From Planctomycetales bacterium 4484_123 (GTDB lineage Bacteria > Planctomycetota > Phycisphaerae > SM23-33), in NCBI GenBank assembly GCA_002049885.1, contig MVCS01000012.1, forward strand, positions 1-18,702: a DNA stretch of 18,702 bases, in the 5' to 3' direction. Shown piece by piece: positions 1 through 7,720 of this stretch. Positions within the stretch are counted from its first letter, which is position 1. Each line of letters begins with the position of its first letter. The notes under the pieces were generated by a model. The model had not been told where the DNA came from. It did not search any database and saw only the letters and a list, made by a program, of their open reading frames with translations. A program made the position numbers and the translations under genes.

Positions 1-618
1 GAGGCCGGGACCGAGCTGTTGGGAGAACTGCTGGAACTCAGCCGGATAAAGACCCGACCACAAAAGCGGCAGATGGTGGACTTCCAGGAGCTGCTGGAAG
101 ACTTGAAGGGCGCCTTCGAATATGAGCTGAAGCAGAAGAACATCACCCTGACCGTCCACAGCCCCATGCCCCGCCTGTACGTCGAACACAGCCGCATGCG
201 CCAGCTCTTCCAGAACCTAATCGACAACGCCATCAAGTACATGGCTCGGCGCGACGACGGACGGATCGACGTCGGCTACCGGCGCGCCGAGGACATGCAC
301 GTCTTCAGCGTGGCCGACAACGGCCCCGGCGTGGCAGCTGAGGACCAGCAGCGGATCTTCCACGTCTTTCGCCGGGGAAGCGGCGAGGCCAGCGGCGAGG
401 TGCAAGGCAAGGGCGTGGGCCTGGCACTGGTGCGGACAATCGCCCAAAACTACGACGGCTGGGCCTGGGTGGAATCCCGACCCGGGCACGGGGCGACCTT
501 TCTTGTCGCCCTCTCGGCCGAGAAGACCCAGCCACCCCAGGAGAGGGCAGATCATGGATCAGACCGTCACCAACCCCAAGGCGCAGTCGTGCCTGAAGGT
601 GCTGCTAGTCGAGGATGA
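1..618 (+). CDS. Sensor histidine kinase, C-terminal part (cut by window start)
   Basis: This is the ATP-binding end of a membrane or cytosolic sensor kinase that would autophosphorylate and pass phosphate to a response regulator. The frame is open from base 1, so the start, the sensor region and the phospho-accepting histidine lie outside the window. The first residues (LLGELLELSRIK) look like the end of the DHp helix. The HATPase_c domain follows, with the N box NLIDNAIKY, the G1 box DNGPGV and the G2 box GKGVGLALV, then the usual VESRPGHGATF ending. The pattern resembles phytochrome-type kinases that pair with Rcp1-like regulators. The last 20 or so codons are out of frame with, and overlap by 65 nt, the response regulator that begins at 554. 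The domain call is firm; the sensed signal is unknown. Confidence 0.9.
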   Translation, partial: EAGTELLGELLELSRIKTRPQKRQMVDFQELLEDLKGAFEYELKQKNITLTVHSPMPRLYVEHSRMRQLFQNLIDNAIKYMARRDDGRIDVGYRRAEDMHVFSVADNGPGVAAEDQQRIFHVFRRGSGEASGEVQGKGVGLALVRTIAQNYDGWAWVESRPGHGATFLVALSAEKTQPPQERADHGSDRHQPQGAVVPEGAASRG

Positions 619-1000
619 CCCCGACTGCCGGGAACTCGTCCGGTACGGCCTGTCGGTCAGCGGGATCCGGTGCGAACTGTACGAGGCCGAGACCGCTACC
701 GACGCACTGGACTTCCTCCACCGGCGAGGCCGACGGGCGGGCGCACCCCGGCCAGACCTGATCTTCCTTGACCTGAAACTCCCCGGGATGTCCGGCCAGG
801 AGGTCCTCAAGATCGTCAAGGCCTCCCCTGAATTGGCCTCAGTGCCTGTGGTGATACTGACTGGCTGCGAGGGCCAGAAGTACCGCGCCGAGGCGGTACG
901 CAACGGGGCCAACGGCTTCATCGTCAAGCCCCTCAACCCCGAGGCCTTCGCCCGGGCCGTGGGAGAAGCCACACGCATCTGGGGTGCTCTGGCAGTCTGA
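554..1000 (+). CDS. Rcp1/CheY-like single-domain response regulator
   Basis: This 148-residue cytoplasmic protein consists of one receiver domain with no output domain. The acidic pair is E20/D21-D22, the phospho-acceptor is D73 in LDLKLPGMSG, and T103 and K125 (VKPLN) complete the active site, so it should be phosphorylatable. The block ALDFLHRRG..APRPDLIFLDLKLPG is typical of the Rcp1 subfamily, which serves phytochrome-like kinases. I chose ATG 554 because AGGAGAGG lies at 539-546, about 7 nt upstream; the longer open frame back to 503 adds only kinase-overlapping sequence. The gene sits inside the 3' end of the kinase gene, which suggests coupled expression and makes that kinase its likely partner. 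Without an output domain it probably acts by protein-protein contact or as a phosphorelay intermediate. Confidence 0.92.
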   Translation: MDQTVTNPKAQSCLKVLLVEDDPDCRELVRYGLSVSGIRCELYEAETATDALDFLHRRGRRAGAPRPDLIFLDLKLPGMSGQEVLKIVKASPELASVPVVILTGCEGQKYRAEAVRNGANGFIVKPLNPEAFARAVGEATRIWGALAV

Positions 1001-1051
1001 GCCGCCCCGTCGTCAGCCAGCATCCGTTCACCGGCCCGAAGTGAGGCAGAC

Positions 1052-2125
1052 ATGTGCGAGCAGCAAGACAGCAAGCCTTCCTCCTCTTCCTCCCCGGCCT
1101 GGGATGAGCCGGTCATCCCCAGGACTCTGGTCGTGGAGGACGACCCCGACCAGCGCGAGCTTATCTGCGATGCGATGCTGATGTACTTCCAGGACCGCCC
1201 CGGCTCCAAGGTCGTGGGCGTGGCCACCGGCAGCGAGTGCCTGGCGCAGGACCTCAACGGCTTCGACGCCATCCTGCTGGACTACCAGCTCCCGGACGTC
1301 TCCGGCCTGGACCTGCTGAACCAGATCCTCGCCGTCCGCGACATTCCCGTCATCTTCGTTACCGGCAACAACTCCTCCGCCACCGCGGCCGAGGCCATCC
1401 GTCGCGGGGCCCAGGACTATGTCGTCAAGCTCGGAGACTACCTCTTCGCCCTGCCTGTGGTGGTGGAAAAGAACATCCGCCAGTACCGACTGAAGCGGGA
1501 GAACGCCCGCCTCCAGGCTGAACTGCGGGCCTCCGTCGAGCAGATTCGCATAAAAAACGCCCAACTGGAGGAGTCCCTCCGCCGGCTCCAGGAGATGGCC
1601 GACACCGACCACCTCACCGCCCTGGCCAACCGCCGGGCCTTCTCCGAAACCCTCGACCGCTACTTCCACGAGGCCACCCGGTACGATTTCGACCTCAGTT
1701 GCGCCATGTGCGACCTGGACGACTACAAGCCCCTCAACGATTCCCTGGGCCACCTGGTCGGCGACAAGATCCTGGTGGCGGCGGCCGACGTCATCCGCTC
1801 CACCCTGCGCAGCAGCGACACCGCCGCCCGCTACGGCGGCGACGAATTCGTACTGCTGCTGCCCCACACTCCCATCGAGATGGCCATAAACGTCGCCGAG
1901 CGCATCCGCCGTCAACTGACCGCCGCCACCCAGGCGCACACCAAATGCGCCAAGGGGGTGACCATCTCCATCGGCATCTCCTCGCTGATGTGCGACAGGC
2001 CGTCCTCGGCCGACGCTTTGGTCTCCATGGCGGACCGCGCCCTGTACGTGGCCAAGGACCGCGGCAAGAACTGCATCGTCACCTTCGGCGAAATCGGCGC
2101 CGTTTCTCAGTCGCACTGCCCCTGA
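1052..2125 (+). CDS. Response regulator with GGDEF diguanylate cyclase domain
   Basis: This cytoplasmic protein of 357 residues should make cyclic di-GMP from two GTP when its receiver is phosphorylated. A low-complexity Ser-rich leader (residues 9-14) precedes a receiver at about 22-140: E29/D30/D31 acidic cluster, D77 acceptor in LLDYQLPD, T104 and K126. K126 is followed by LGD rather than the usual Pro. A coiled-coil linker (about 145-183) leads to the GGDEF domain (about 185-345), with the metal-site segment CDLDDYKPLND (220-230) and an intact GGDEF at 262-266. R253-S-S-D256 lies five residues before GGDEF and matches the RxxD inhibitory site, so product inhibition is expected. ATG 1052 follows GTGAGG at 1041-1046. 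The gene starts 51 nt after the Rcp1-like regulator, so the three signalling genes are probably one transcript. The PilZ gene at 6950-7720 is a candidate downstream effector (inference). Confidence 0.94.
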   Translation: MCEQQDSKPSSSSSPAWDEPVIPRTLVVEDDPDQRELICDAMLMYFQDRPGSKVVGVATGSECLAQDLNGFDAILLDYQLPDVSGLDLLNQILAVRDIPVIFVTGNNSSATAAEAIRRGAQDYVVKLGDYLFALPVVVEKNIRQYRLKRENARLQAELRASVEQIRIKNAQLEESLRRLQEMADTDHLTALANRRAFSETLDRYFHEATRYDFDLSCAMCDLDDYKPLNDSLGHLVGDKILVAAADVIRSTLRSSDTAARYGGDEFVLLLPHTPIEMAINVAERIRRQLTAATQAHTKCAKGVTISIGISSLMCDRPSSADALVSMADRALYVAKDRGKNCIVTFGEIGAVSQSHCP

Positions 2126-2156
2126 GAGACGTCACCAGACTCCAGCGCCTCTCAGT

Positions 2157-2245
2157 CCGACGGCGTCGCCGGACGCCGCCGGTCGGCCTTCCCCAAACCC
2201 GCGGGGACATCAGAAAAACCCACGGGCAGCGCCCCGCGGGTGCTG
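2157..2245. terminator. GC-rich hairpin cluster between cyclase and dehydrogenase genes
   Basis: The 213-nt gap 2126-2338 holds no gene but contains several inverted repeats. CGGCGTC (2161-2167) pairs perfectly with GACGCCG (2172-2178) around a 4-nt loop. CAGCGCCC (2227-2234) pairs with GGGTGCTG (2238-2245) with one G-U. ACCCGCGGGG (2197-2206) is the reverse complement of CCCCGCGGGT (2232-2241), so alternative folds compete. A5 runs at 2214-2218 and after 2250 flank the last hairpin, but there is no T tract downstream on the + strand. It may terminate or attenuate the signalling operon, or act as a 5' leader of the dehydrogenase gene. The function is inferred from position and folding only. 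Confidence 0.35.
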
Positions 2246-2338
2246 TCACGAAAAACCCGGCGGGGTCTCGCTGATGTCCCTCCGGAACTGCCGATCCGCC
2301 TTCCAATTCTCCCTGGCGGGGCGTACCATCTGGCCGCG

Positions 2339-3379
2339 ATGAAACAGGCGGTCTTGGCAGCGCCGGGGCGATTTGAGCTTCGAAAGGCTCCTGTACCTTC
2401 ACCCGGCCCGGGGGAGGCCCTCGTCCGAGTCCGGGCCGTGGGGGTCTGCGGTTCCGACCTGCACATGTTCAAGGAGGGCTGCATCGGCGGGATTACCATC
2501 GAGCAGGCCGGCGGCCCGTTCGTGCCCGGGCACGAGTGCGTGGGCACGGTGGAAGCCGTTGGGCCAGAGGCGGACCCGGCCCTGGTAGGCCGGCGGGTCT
2601 TCGTCGAGCCGGCCATCAACTGCGGCCGCTGCCGGTGGTGCCTGGCCGGCGTGCCGAACGTCTGCCCGCACCACGAGTTCCTCGGCCTGCCGCCGCGGGG
2701 CGGATGCCTCAGCGAATACATCGTGCATCCCGCCCGTCTGTGCGAGCCGCTGGACGATCACATCGACGACGACGCCGGCGTTCTCTTGGAGCCGCTGGCA
2801 ATCGCAGTGCACTCACTCGACCGGCTGGGCGTCGCCGGCGGTCTGCCCGCCGTGATACTGGGGGTCGGGCCCATCGGTCTGACACATTTGATGTTGCTGG
2901 CCCACAGCGGCCTGGGGCCGATAATCGTCACCGACCTGCTGGACTACCGCTTGGAACTGGCCCGAGACCTCGGGGCCGACCACGCGTTCAACCCGCGCCG
3001 GGATGATGTGATCGCCGCGGTGCGGGAACTGACCGGCGGACATGGGGCGGAGTTCGTCTTCGAGTGCGCCGGTTGTGAGGAGACATTCGAGCAGATGGTC
3101 GAGCTGGCCGCACCGGCCGGGCGGGTGGCCGTGGTGGGCATACCGGCTGAGGACCGCCTGGCCTTCAAGCACTCCACCGCCCGGCGGAAGGGGCTGGACG
3201 TGCTGATGGTCCGCCGGGCCAACCGCACCTTTCACCGGGCGGCGGCCTGGGCCCGTCAGGCGAACTTGCCTCTGGCCAAACTGGTGACGCACCACTTCCC
3301 CCTGGAGCAGACCCAGCGGGCCTACGAGACGGCCGCCGGATATGCCGACGGGGTCGTCAAGGCCATCATCAGGCCTTGA
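2339..3379 (+). CDS. Zinc-dependent MDR alcohol/polyol dehydrogenase (sorbitol/threonine dehydrogenase-like)
   Basis: This is a 346-residue medium-chain dehydrogenase/reductase, predicted to oxidise a polyol or secondary alcohol with NAD(P). The GroES-like domain carries catalytic-zinc ligands C37 (GVCGSD), H65-E66 (PGHE) and E151 (LLEP). The four structural-zinc cysteines are C95, C98, C101 and C109, all present. The Rossmann domain has GVGPIG at 175-180, with an acidic end of the second strand (TDLL, near 198-201), which favours NAD over NADP. The length is normal for the family. The start at ATG 2339 gives the standard N-terminus MKQAVLAAPG; a longer frame from GTG 2240 would add a non-homologous, hairpin-containing leader. 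No strong Shine-Dalgarno precedes 2339. The next genes encode a secreted GH-like protein and an AraD-like protein, so a sugar or polyol substrate is plausible, but the exact substrate cannot be read from the sequence. Confidence 0.9.
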   Translation: MKQAVLAAPGRFELRKAPVPSPGPGEALVRVRAVGVCGSDLHMFKEGCIGGITIEQAGGPFVPGHECVGTVEAVGPEADPALVGRRVFVEPAINCGRCRWCLAGVPNVCPHHEFLGLPPRGGCLSEYIVHPARLCEPLDDHIDDDAGVLLEPLAIAVHSLDRLGVAGGLPAVILGVGPIGLTHLMLLAHSGLGPIIVTDLLDYRLELARDLGADHAFNPRRDDVIAAVRELTGGHGAEFVFECAGCEETFEQMVELAAPAGRVAVVGIPAEDRLAFKHSTARRKGLDVLMVRRANRTFHRAAAWARQANLPLAKLVTHHFPLEQTQRAYETAAGYADGVVKAIIRP

Positions 3380-3501
3380 GCCTCGCCCCCTGCGCAGGCA
3401 CGCATTCACCGGCGCGGAGTCGCAGCGACTGTGCGGGAAATGAAGAACGGACCACCACCTGCCCCACCTCAATCGCACTTGACGTCAAAGGAGCCCAGAA
3501 C

Positions 3502-5190
3502 GTGCCCGTAGCCACAAGGTGGTTGGTGCTGATGGCCACGATCCTCGCCTGGACCGCAGGAGCCGGCCTGGCCCGGGCCGACGGAGGGCCCATCTTCTTC
3601 ACCAAGGGGATAATGGTGAATGTCAAGCCCGAGGACAAGCCGGCCAGCGGGCGGGTAATCAAGAAGATGGAGTTGATCGCCTGTCCTGGCGAGTTTGAAC
3701 CGTTCTCACTGGCCATCCACGGCACGGCCGATGGAGGCTGGATGTTCGAGGTATCCGACCTCAAGGCCACCGACGCGCGAGCCAGCATCCCTGCCTCGGC
3801 CGTCGAGACTGCCCTGGTGTGGTGGCAGAAGACCGAGGGCCACCTGGGCAAGGGCGCGCGGGTGACGGACTTCGTGCTCGACCCGGCCGGCCGGGGCGTG
3901 GCCGTGACAAAGGGCAAGACCTCGTGGGTCTGGCTGACGGTGCACGTGCCCGGCGAGGCCAAGCCCGGACTTTACCAAGGCACCTTCACTCTGAAGGGCG
4001 AAAAGGGCCAACGGGTAAGCCTGCCGCTGGAGGTAGAGGTCCTGCCGGTGAAGCTCGGGCGCGTCCCGGGCGTGCAGTTCTGCCTGCTGTACCCGGCGGC
4101 CTTCGGCCAATACCACAATGCCGCCACCAGGGCCAAGCGCCGGCCAGCAGCACGAAAGCTGTACTTGCAGTTGAAGAACCACGGAATGACCTGCATCGCC
4201 CCGAAGGGTTCGGACTGGCCGTACAAGCCCGGACACTTCGAGGGCCTTGCCGCCTGCGTGGAGCTGGCCAAGGAGGTCGGCCTGACCGGCCCGGTCATCT
4301 GGTACATGTCGGCCATGGTCAATGCCGTCAAGGGCGGCGAACACTTCAAGCACTACGACGGCAAGTGCGACAACTGGAACGAGCAGCGTGACCTGGCCAA
4401 CCTCAAGGAGATCGTCCAGGCCGTGCAGAAACTGGCCAGGGAGAAGAACTGGCCCGAGATCGTCTTCGCCACCATCGACGAGCCTGGCACTCAGACGGAG
4501 AACCTCAGGATCCGCAGGCTCCGGCTGGGCACCATCACACCCAAGACGCTGAAGGTCGTACACGAATTGGGAGCCCGCGCCTGTGCCACCATCAGCGAGC
4601 CGGTGGACAACAAGCACAACCGCTGGCGGGTAAGGGAACCCGACGAGCTGCGCAAGCTGTGGGACCTCTCCCGGCCCTATTGCGACATCCGCATCTACGC
4701 CTATGGCAGCCCCCAGGGCAAGACCAACCTCCGGGCGGAAAAGGCCGACTGCGAAAAACGCGGCCACGAGATGTGGTTCTACCACAACCCCGCCATCATG
4801 CGCCGAGACCGCTACTGCGCCCGGCTGTACTTCGGCCTGTGGGGCTGGAAGGTCGGAGCGCAAGGGCTGAGCGCCTGGACCTATCCCGGCGGCAGGACCG
4901 TCCAGTTCGAGCTGGTCCGTGAGGGCATCGACGACTTGAAGTATCTCGCAACCATCGAGCGGCTGCTGAAAGAGAAGCGTGGCTCCGAACAGGCCCGCAA
5001 GGCCGCAGAAGCATTCCTGGCTCGACTCAAGGCCGCCATCAAACTCAACGCAGACGGCTACATCGAGGACTGGGCCAAGACCGCCGCCGCCGTCACCGCC
5101 GCAGCCGGCCAGTCGGCACAGGCCAAGAACCCCGACTTCGCCGCGCTGAAACGCCGGATGGCCGACGTGGTCAAGTCGCTCCTGAAATGA
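3502..5190 (+). CDS. Secreted DUF4091 / GH123-like glycoside hydrolase family protein
   Basis: This 562-residue exported protein begins with a Sec signal peptide (residues 1 to about 26, hydrophobic LVLMATILAW, cleavage near ARA-DG). An N-terminal beta-sandwich-like region (about 30-185) contains the GEFEPFSL segment common in the family. A TIM-barrel-like region follows, with the acidic pair D326-E327 in the TIDEPG strand. The Asp-Glu pair is the catalytic dyad of GH123 N-acetyl-galactosaminidases. Near the C-terminus, FELVREGIDDLKYL (469-482) is the hallmark of DUF4091. I chose GTG 3502 because AAAGGAG lies at 3487-3493 and the signal peptide begins exactly there; the upstream part of the open frame is unlike the family. 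A periplasmic or extracellular glycosidase role is likely. Substrate and activity are inferred from the fold family only. Confidence 0.8.
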   Translation: MPVATRWLVLMATILAWTAGAGLARADGGPIFFTKGIMVNVKPEDKPASGRVIKKMELIACPGEFEPFSLAIHGTADGGWMFEVSDLKATDARASIPASAVETALVWWQKTEGHLGKGARVTDFVLDPAGRGVAVTKGKTSWVWLTVHVPGEAKPGLYQGTFTLKGEKGQRVSLPLEVEVLPVKLGRVPGVQFCLLYPAAFGQYHNAATRAKRRPAARKLYLQLKNHGMTCIAPKGSDWPYKPGHFEGLAACVELAKEVGLTGPVIWYMSAMVNAVKGGEHFKHYDGKCDNWNEQRDLANLKEIVQAVQKLAREKNWPEIVFATIDEPGTQTENLRIRRLRLGTITPKTLKVVHELGARACATISEPVDNKHNRWRVREPDELRKLWDLSRPYCDIRIYAYGSPQGKTNLRAEKADCEKRGHEMWFYHNPAIMRRDRYCARLYFGLWGWKVGAQGLSAWTYPGGRTVQFELVREGIDDLKYLATIERLLKEKRGSEQARKAAEAFLARLKAAIKLNADGYIEDWAKTAAAVTAAAGQSAQAKNPDFAALKRRMADVVKSLLK

Positions 5191-5208
5191 GACCGGAGAA
5201 AGTTGCCC

Positions 5209-5931
5209 ATGAAAAAGGTCCCTCGGGCGCTGAGGTTGGTTGGCTGCCTGTGCTGCACCGCCTTGGTCGCCGGGCCGAGGGTCGCCCCGGCCGACGAGAT
5301 GGTCATTTTCGACCACAAGGCCGAGCTGCCGCCCGACGGCCGGGAATTCAACCACGCCTGCCCCGGCTACCGCCCCGCCGACGGGCAGGGAGGCCGGGGC
5401 ATCAGTGGCGGCGGGGCGGTGGTGGAAGGTGAACTGCGTCCCTCCTCGGACACGCCCACGCACCTGGCGCTGTACCGGGCGTTCGAGGCCATCGGCGGAG
5501 TGGCCCATACCCACAGCCTGTACGCCACGGCGTGGGCCCAGGCCCAGCGCGACATCCCTCCCCTGGGCACGACCCACGCCGACCACTTCGCCGGGGCCAT
5601 CCCGTGCACCCGGCCCCTGAAGGCCGGGGAGATCGCCGCCGAGTACGAGGCCAACACCGGCAAGGTCATCGTCGAACGATTGGCCGGGTGCAACCCGCTG
5701 CACTTCCCGGCGGCCCTGGTGGCCTGCCACCGGCCTTTCGCCTGGGGCCTCTCGCCCGAACATGCGGTGGAGAATGCCGCCGCGGTCGAACGGATTGCGC
5801 GCCTGGCTTCCGAGACCATCCGCGTGGAGCCCTACCCCCGGGCGATTCATCCAGCCCTGCTGAAGAAACACTTCCTGCGCAAGCACGGCCCGAACAGTTA
5901 CTACGGCCAAGACGGGCAAACCAAGAGCTGA
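5209..5931 (+). CDS. AraD-like class II aldolase/epimerase with a replaced, signal-peptide-like N-terminus
   Basis: From residue 71 to the end this 240-residue protein closely follows L-ribulose-5-phosphate 4-epimerase (AraD): VVEGELRPSSDTPTHL, the zinc pair H100-T-H102, TTHADHF with D125, IPCTR, H174 in CHRPFAWG, and the closing KHGPNSYYGQ with the active-site tyrosine. D81, H100, H102 and H174 match the metal ligands. Residues 1-70 do not look like AraD. The GNVS and KPSG phosphate/substrate-binding motifs are absent, and MKKVPRALRLVGCLCCTALVAG resembles an export signal. Neither of the other two frames holds the missing motifs. ATG 5209 has GGAGA at 5194-5198 and lies 18 nt after the GH-like gene, so the two are probably co-transcribed. 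It may be an in-frame deletion fusion of two genes, and the product may be inactive as an epimerase. Confidence 0.8.
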   Translation: MKKVPRALRLVGCLCCTALVAGPRVAPADEMVIFDHKAELPPDGREFNHACPGYRPADGQGGRGISGGGAVVEGELRPSSDTPTHLALYRAFEAIGGVAHTHSLYATAWAQAQRDIPPLGTTHADHFAGAIPCTRPLKAGEIAAEYEANTGKVIVERLAGCNPLHFPAALVACHRPFAWGLSPEHAVENAAAVERIARLASETIRVEPYPRAIHPALLKKHFLRKHGPNSYYGQDGQTKS

Positions 5932-5967
5932 CGGCCGCGCAGCGGACCGCCAAGGTCACAGCCCCCT

Positions 5968-6222
5968 TCAACCCGCACGGCTTGAGGCCGGGTCCCGCCG
6001 GCACCGCTCGGCAAGGGCTTCCAGCAGAGACGACCAGGCAGCCCTGGGCAGAGAGACCCCCTCGGCCTCGGCCTTGGCGGAAATGCTGGTGGTGGTCCGG
6101 GCCACCTGCCGGTACGCCGCGGCCGTCTTGGCGAAAATATCCGGGCTGCCGGGCAGATGCCCGACGTAGTAGCCGCCGAGGAAAATGGCTGTGAGCAAGA
6201 TGAGACGCACAACACGCCGCAT
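5968..6222 (-). CDS. Small single-pass membrane protein of unknown function
   Basis: This 84-residue protein has a positively charged start (MRRVVR), one transmembrane or uncleaved signal segment (about residues 7-22, LILLTAIFLGGYYVG) and a soluble tail with a helical, Ala/Glu-rich stretch. I do not recognise a family. It is called a gene because the start has the charge and hydrophobicity pattern of a real inner-membrane protein. It also has GGAGG 12 nt before the ATG, and no better frame covers the stretch. It converges on the AraD-like gene, ending 36 nt away, and lies downstream of the alkyltransferase gene on the same strand. A chance ORF remains possible. Confidence 0.55.
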   Translation of the reverse strand: MRRVVRLILLTAIFLGGYYVGHLPGSPDIFAKTAAAYRQVARTTTSISAKAEAEGVSLPRAAWSSLLEALAERCRRDPASSRAG

Positions 6223-6375
6223 GTCAGTCCAATGCCTCCGTTGACCTCAGAGGTCCCCTCCGGCAGAGACCGCCTATCCCCGCCCGCCAACGGCAATCTA
6301 ACATATGTCCGGAGCGAATGCAAATCCCCCCGGCGGCGACAGCGTCAGGAACCGCAGGCAGGCCCGGCCGGCAGC

Positions 6376-6897
6376 TCAGCCCGCCCCCTCCAGAGCGAGC
6401 ATGCGCTGCTTGAGGACCACGCCCCCCGGCGCAGAGAACCCTCCAAGCCCCCCGCCGGCGTAGGTCACGCGGTGGCAGGGCACCACCAGCGGCAACGGGT
6501 TCCTGCCCAAGGCAGCGGCCACGGCCCGGGCGGCGTCAGGGTTGCCCGCGGCAGCCGCCACCCAGGAATAGCTCCGCCGCTGGCCGTAAGGAATGCGCCG
6601 GCAGGCCCGCAGCACCCGCCCCGTGAAACGCTTCTCCGGCGGCAGGACACAGGGGACCTCATCGAAGCTCACCTCCCGCCCGTTGAAGTACTCCTGCGAG
6701 AGGGCCACGAGCCGCTCGAACGGAGCGGGGTCCTCAACGGCATCGGGGTGTTCAAAGGCCAGCAGGGCCCGCAGGTCGTCGACCTGGTAGTGCGGCAGCA
6801 CCACGCGAACCATCCCCCCCGGCCCGGCTACCGCACCCATGGGCCCCCAGGCGGTGGGCCAGACGGCGTAACTTTGCGGGAGGCTCCGGGTAGGCAT
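6376..6897 (-). CDS. ogt: Methylated-DNA--protein-cysteine S-methyltransferase (Ogt/MGMT type)
   Basis: This suicide DNA-repair protein moves alkyl groups from O6-alkylguanine (and O4-alkylthymine) in DNA to its own cysteine. The product is 173 residues from the chosen ATG. It shows RIPYGQRRSYSWVA (helix-turn-helix entry), AGNPDAARAVAAALGRNPLP (arginine finger and recognition segment), and VVPCHRV with the acceptor C141. GGLGGFSAPGG and a closing LALEG follow, all in family order. The N-terminal domain is short and diverged, as in Ogt rather than Ada, which would have an AraC-type domain. An alternative GTG start at 6948 lies 1 nt after the stop of the PilZ gene and would add 17 residues. I prefer ATG 6897 because homology-like sequence begins just after it. 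Neither start has a strong Shine-Dalgarno. It is probably co-transcribed with the upstream PilZ gene. Confidence 0.9.
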   Translation of the reverse strand: MPTRSLPQSYAVWPTAWGPMGAVAGPGGMVRVVLPHYQVDDLRALLAFEHPDAVEDPAPFERLVALSQEYFNGREVSFDEVPCVLPPEKRFTGRVLRACRRIPYGQRRSYSWVAAAAGNPDAARAVAAALGRNPLPLVVPCHRVTYAGGGLGGFSAPGGVVLKQRMLALEGAG

Positions 6898-6949
6898 GCG
6901 GGAATCATAGCCGCTCCGCACGCGGGCCTGCAATACCCCCCGGGGCACT

Positions 6950-7720
6950 TCACGCCACGCTGCTGCGGTGGCTCTCGGCGTAGCGCTGAAACTGGATCAC
7001 CGCCCTGCCGATGCGGCGCAGGACGTTCTGACCCCTCCGGGATTCGTTCAATCCCAGGAACTGGAAACCCTGAAGTCTCACCCCTCCCTCGTCCAGGACC
7101 TGCTGGCGGAACTGGGCGTCGCACACCAGGGGCTCGTAGTCCTGGCCCAGGTCTATGCGGACGCCCACCAGGTCACCCACCTCCAGCTCCGGCGCCCCGC
7201 GAGTCATCAACCGTACCTGGAACCCACCGGCGGAGATGTTCGTCAGCCAGCCCTCCCAGGTCAGCGGCGGCTCCCGGCCGGACTCCAGCACCGCCAGACC
7301 CCCGTGCCAGAAGGTGGCCAGCACCGAGCGGTTGCGGGGGACCTGCACGCGCTGGTAGGCGCGGCGCTGGACCCGCTGCATGCGCTGCGGGACGCTTGTC
7401 CGCAGGGCCTGGACCTGCTGGCCGTCGGGCAGGCCGAACTGCCCCACGGCCTCCACCACCGCGTTGAGAATGTGCTTGTGATGCTTGAGCTTGAACGACA
7501 GCCCCACCTCCATGCCCTCCCGGATCTGCGGGCCTGGAGGCGACTGACACTGCGGATGCGCCACCCACAACCCCCGCTCGTCCTTGCTGAGGATCCGCGT
7601 CCGCAGCGTGTGCCATCGCCCCTCCTGCCGGCAGGTCAGGGTCACCGGGGTCTGGCGGGCAATGGCCTCGGCCAGGCACTCGGCCATCTGGTTCTTTCCC
7701 AACCTCTGCACGATGGGCAT
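6950..7720 (-). CDS. YcgR-like PilZ domain protein (c-di-GMP receptor)
   Basis: This is a 256-residue cytoplasmic protein. Residues 1 to about 110 match the YcgR-N-like beta-barrel in length and general character. The C-terminal PilZ domain begins with R120-A-Y-Q-R124 (the RxxxR motif that wraps c-di-GMP) and has N161-I-S163-A-G-G166, the (D/N)xSxxG motif. Both ligand-binding motifs are present, so c-di-GMP binding is expected. In other bacteria YcgR proteins act as flagellar brakes; no flagellar gene is visible here, so the target is unknown. ATG 7720 is chosen because GGGAGGAG lies 5-6 nt upstream; the open frame extends 22 codons further without a comparable site. The diguanylate cyclase about 5 kb away could supply its ligand. 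Confidence 0.85.
   Translation of the reverse strand: MPIVQRLGKNQMAECLAEAIARQTPVTLTCRQEGRWHTLRTRILSKDERGLWVAHPQCQSPPGPQIREGMEVGLSFKLKHHKHILNAVVEAVGQFGLPDGQQVQALRTSVPQRMQRVQRRAYQRVQVPRNRSVLATFWHGGLAVLESGREPPLTWEGWLTNISAGGFQVRLMTRGAPELEVGDLVGVRIDLGQDYEPLVCDAQFRQQVLDEGGVRLQGFQFLGLNESRRGQNVLRRIGRAVIQFQRYAESHRSSVA

Noticed and set aside
1028..2116. 362-codon minus-strand open frame opposite the diguanylate cyclase
   Set aside because: The + strand has intact receiver and GGDEF motifs; the antisense product is low-complexity Gly/Val-rich sequence.
5209..5430. Frameshift as the explanation for the missing AraD N-terminus
   Set aside because: Neither other + frame in this stretch encodes GNVS, KPSG or similar AraD sequence, so a simple indel would not restore it.
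3706..5919. Very long open frame on the minus strand (737 codons) opposite the GH-like and AraD-like genes
   Set aside because: It mirrors the strong coding signal of the + strand, has biased Gly/Val/Leu-rich composition and no domain motifs; it is a GC-driven shadow.
6243..6255. Perfect inverted repeat GACCTC-A-GAGGTC upstream of the small membrane protein
   Set aside because: It is short, has a single copy and a 1-nt centre; with no second site and no known regulator match it could be chance.
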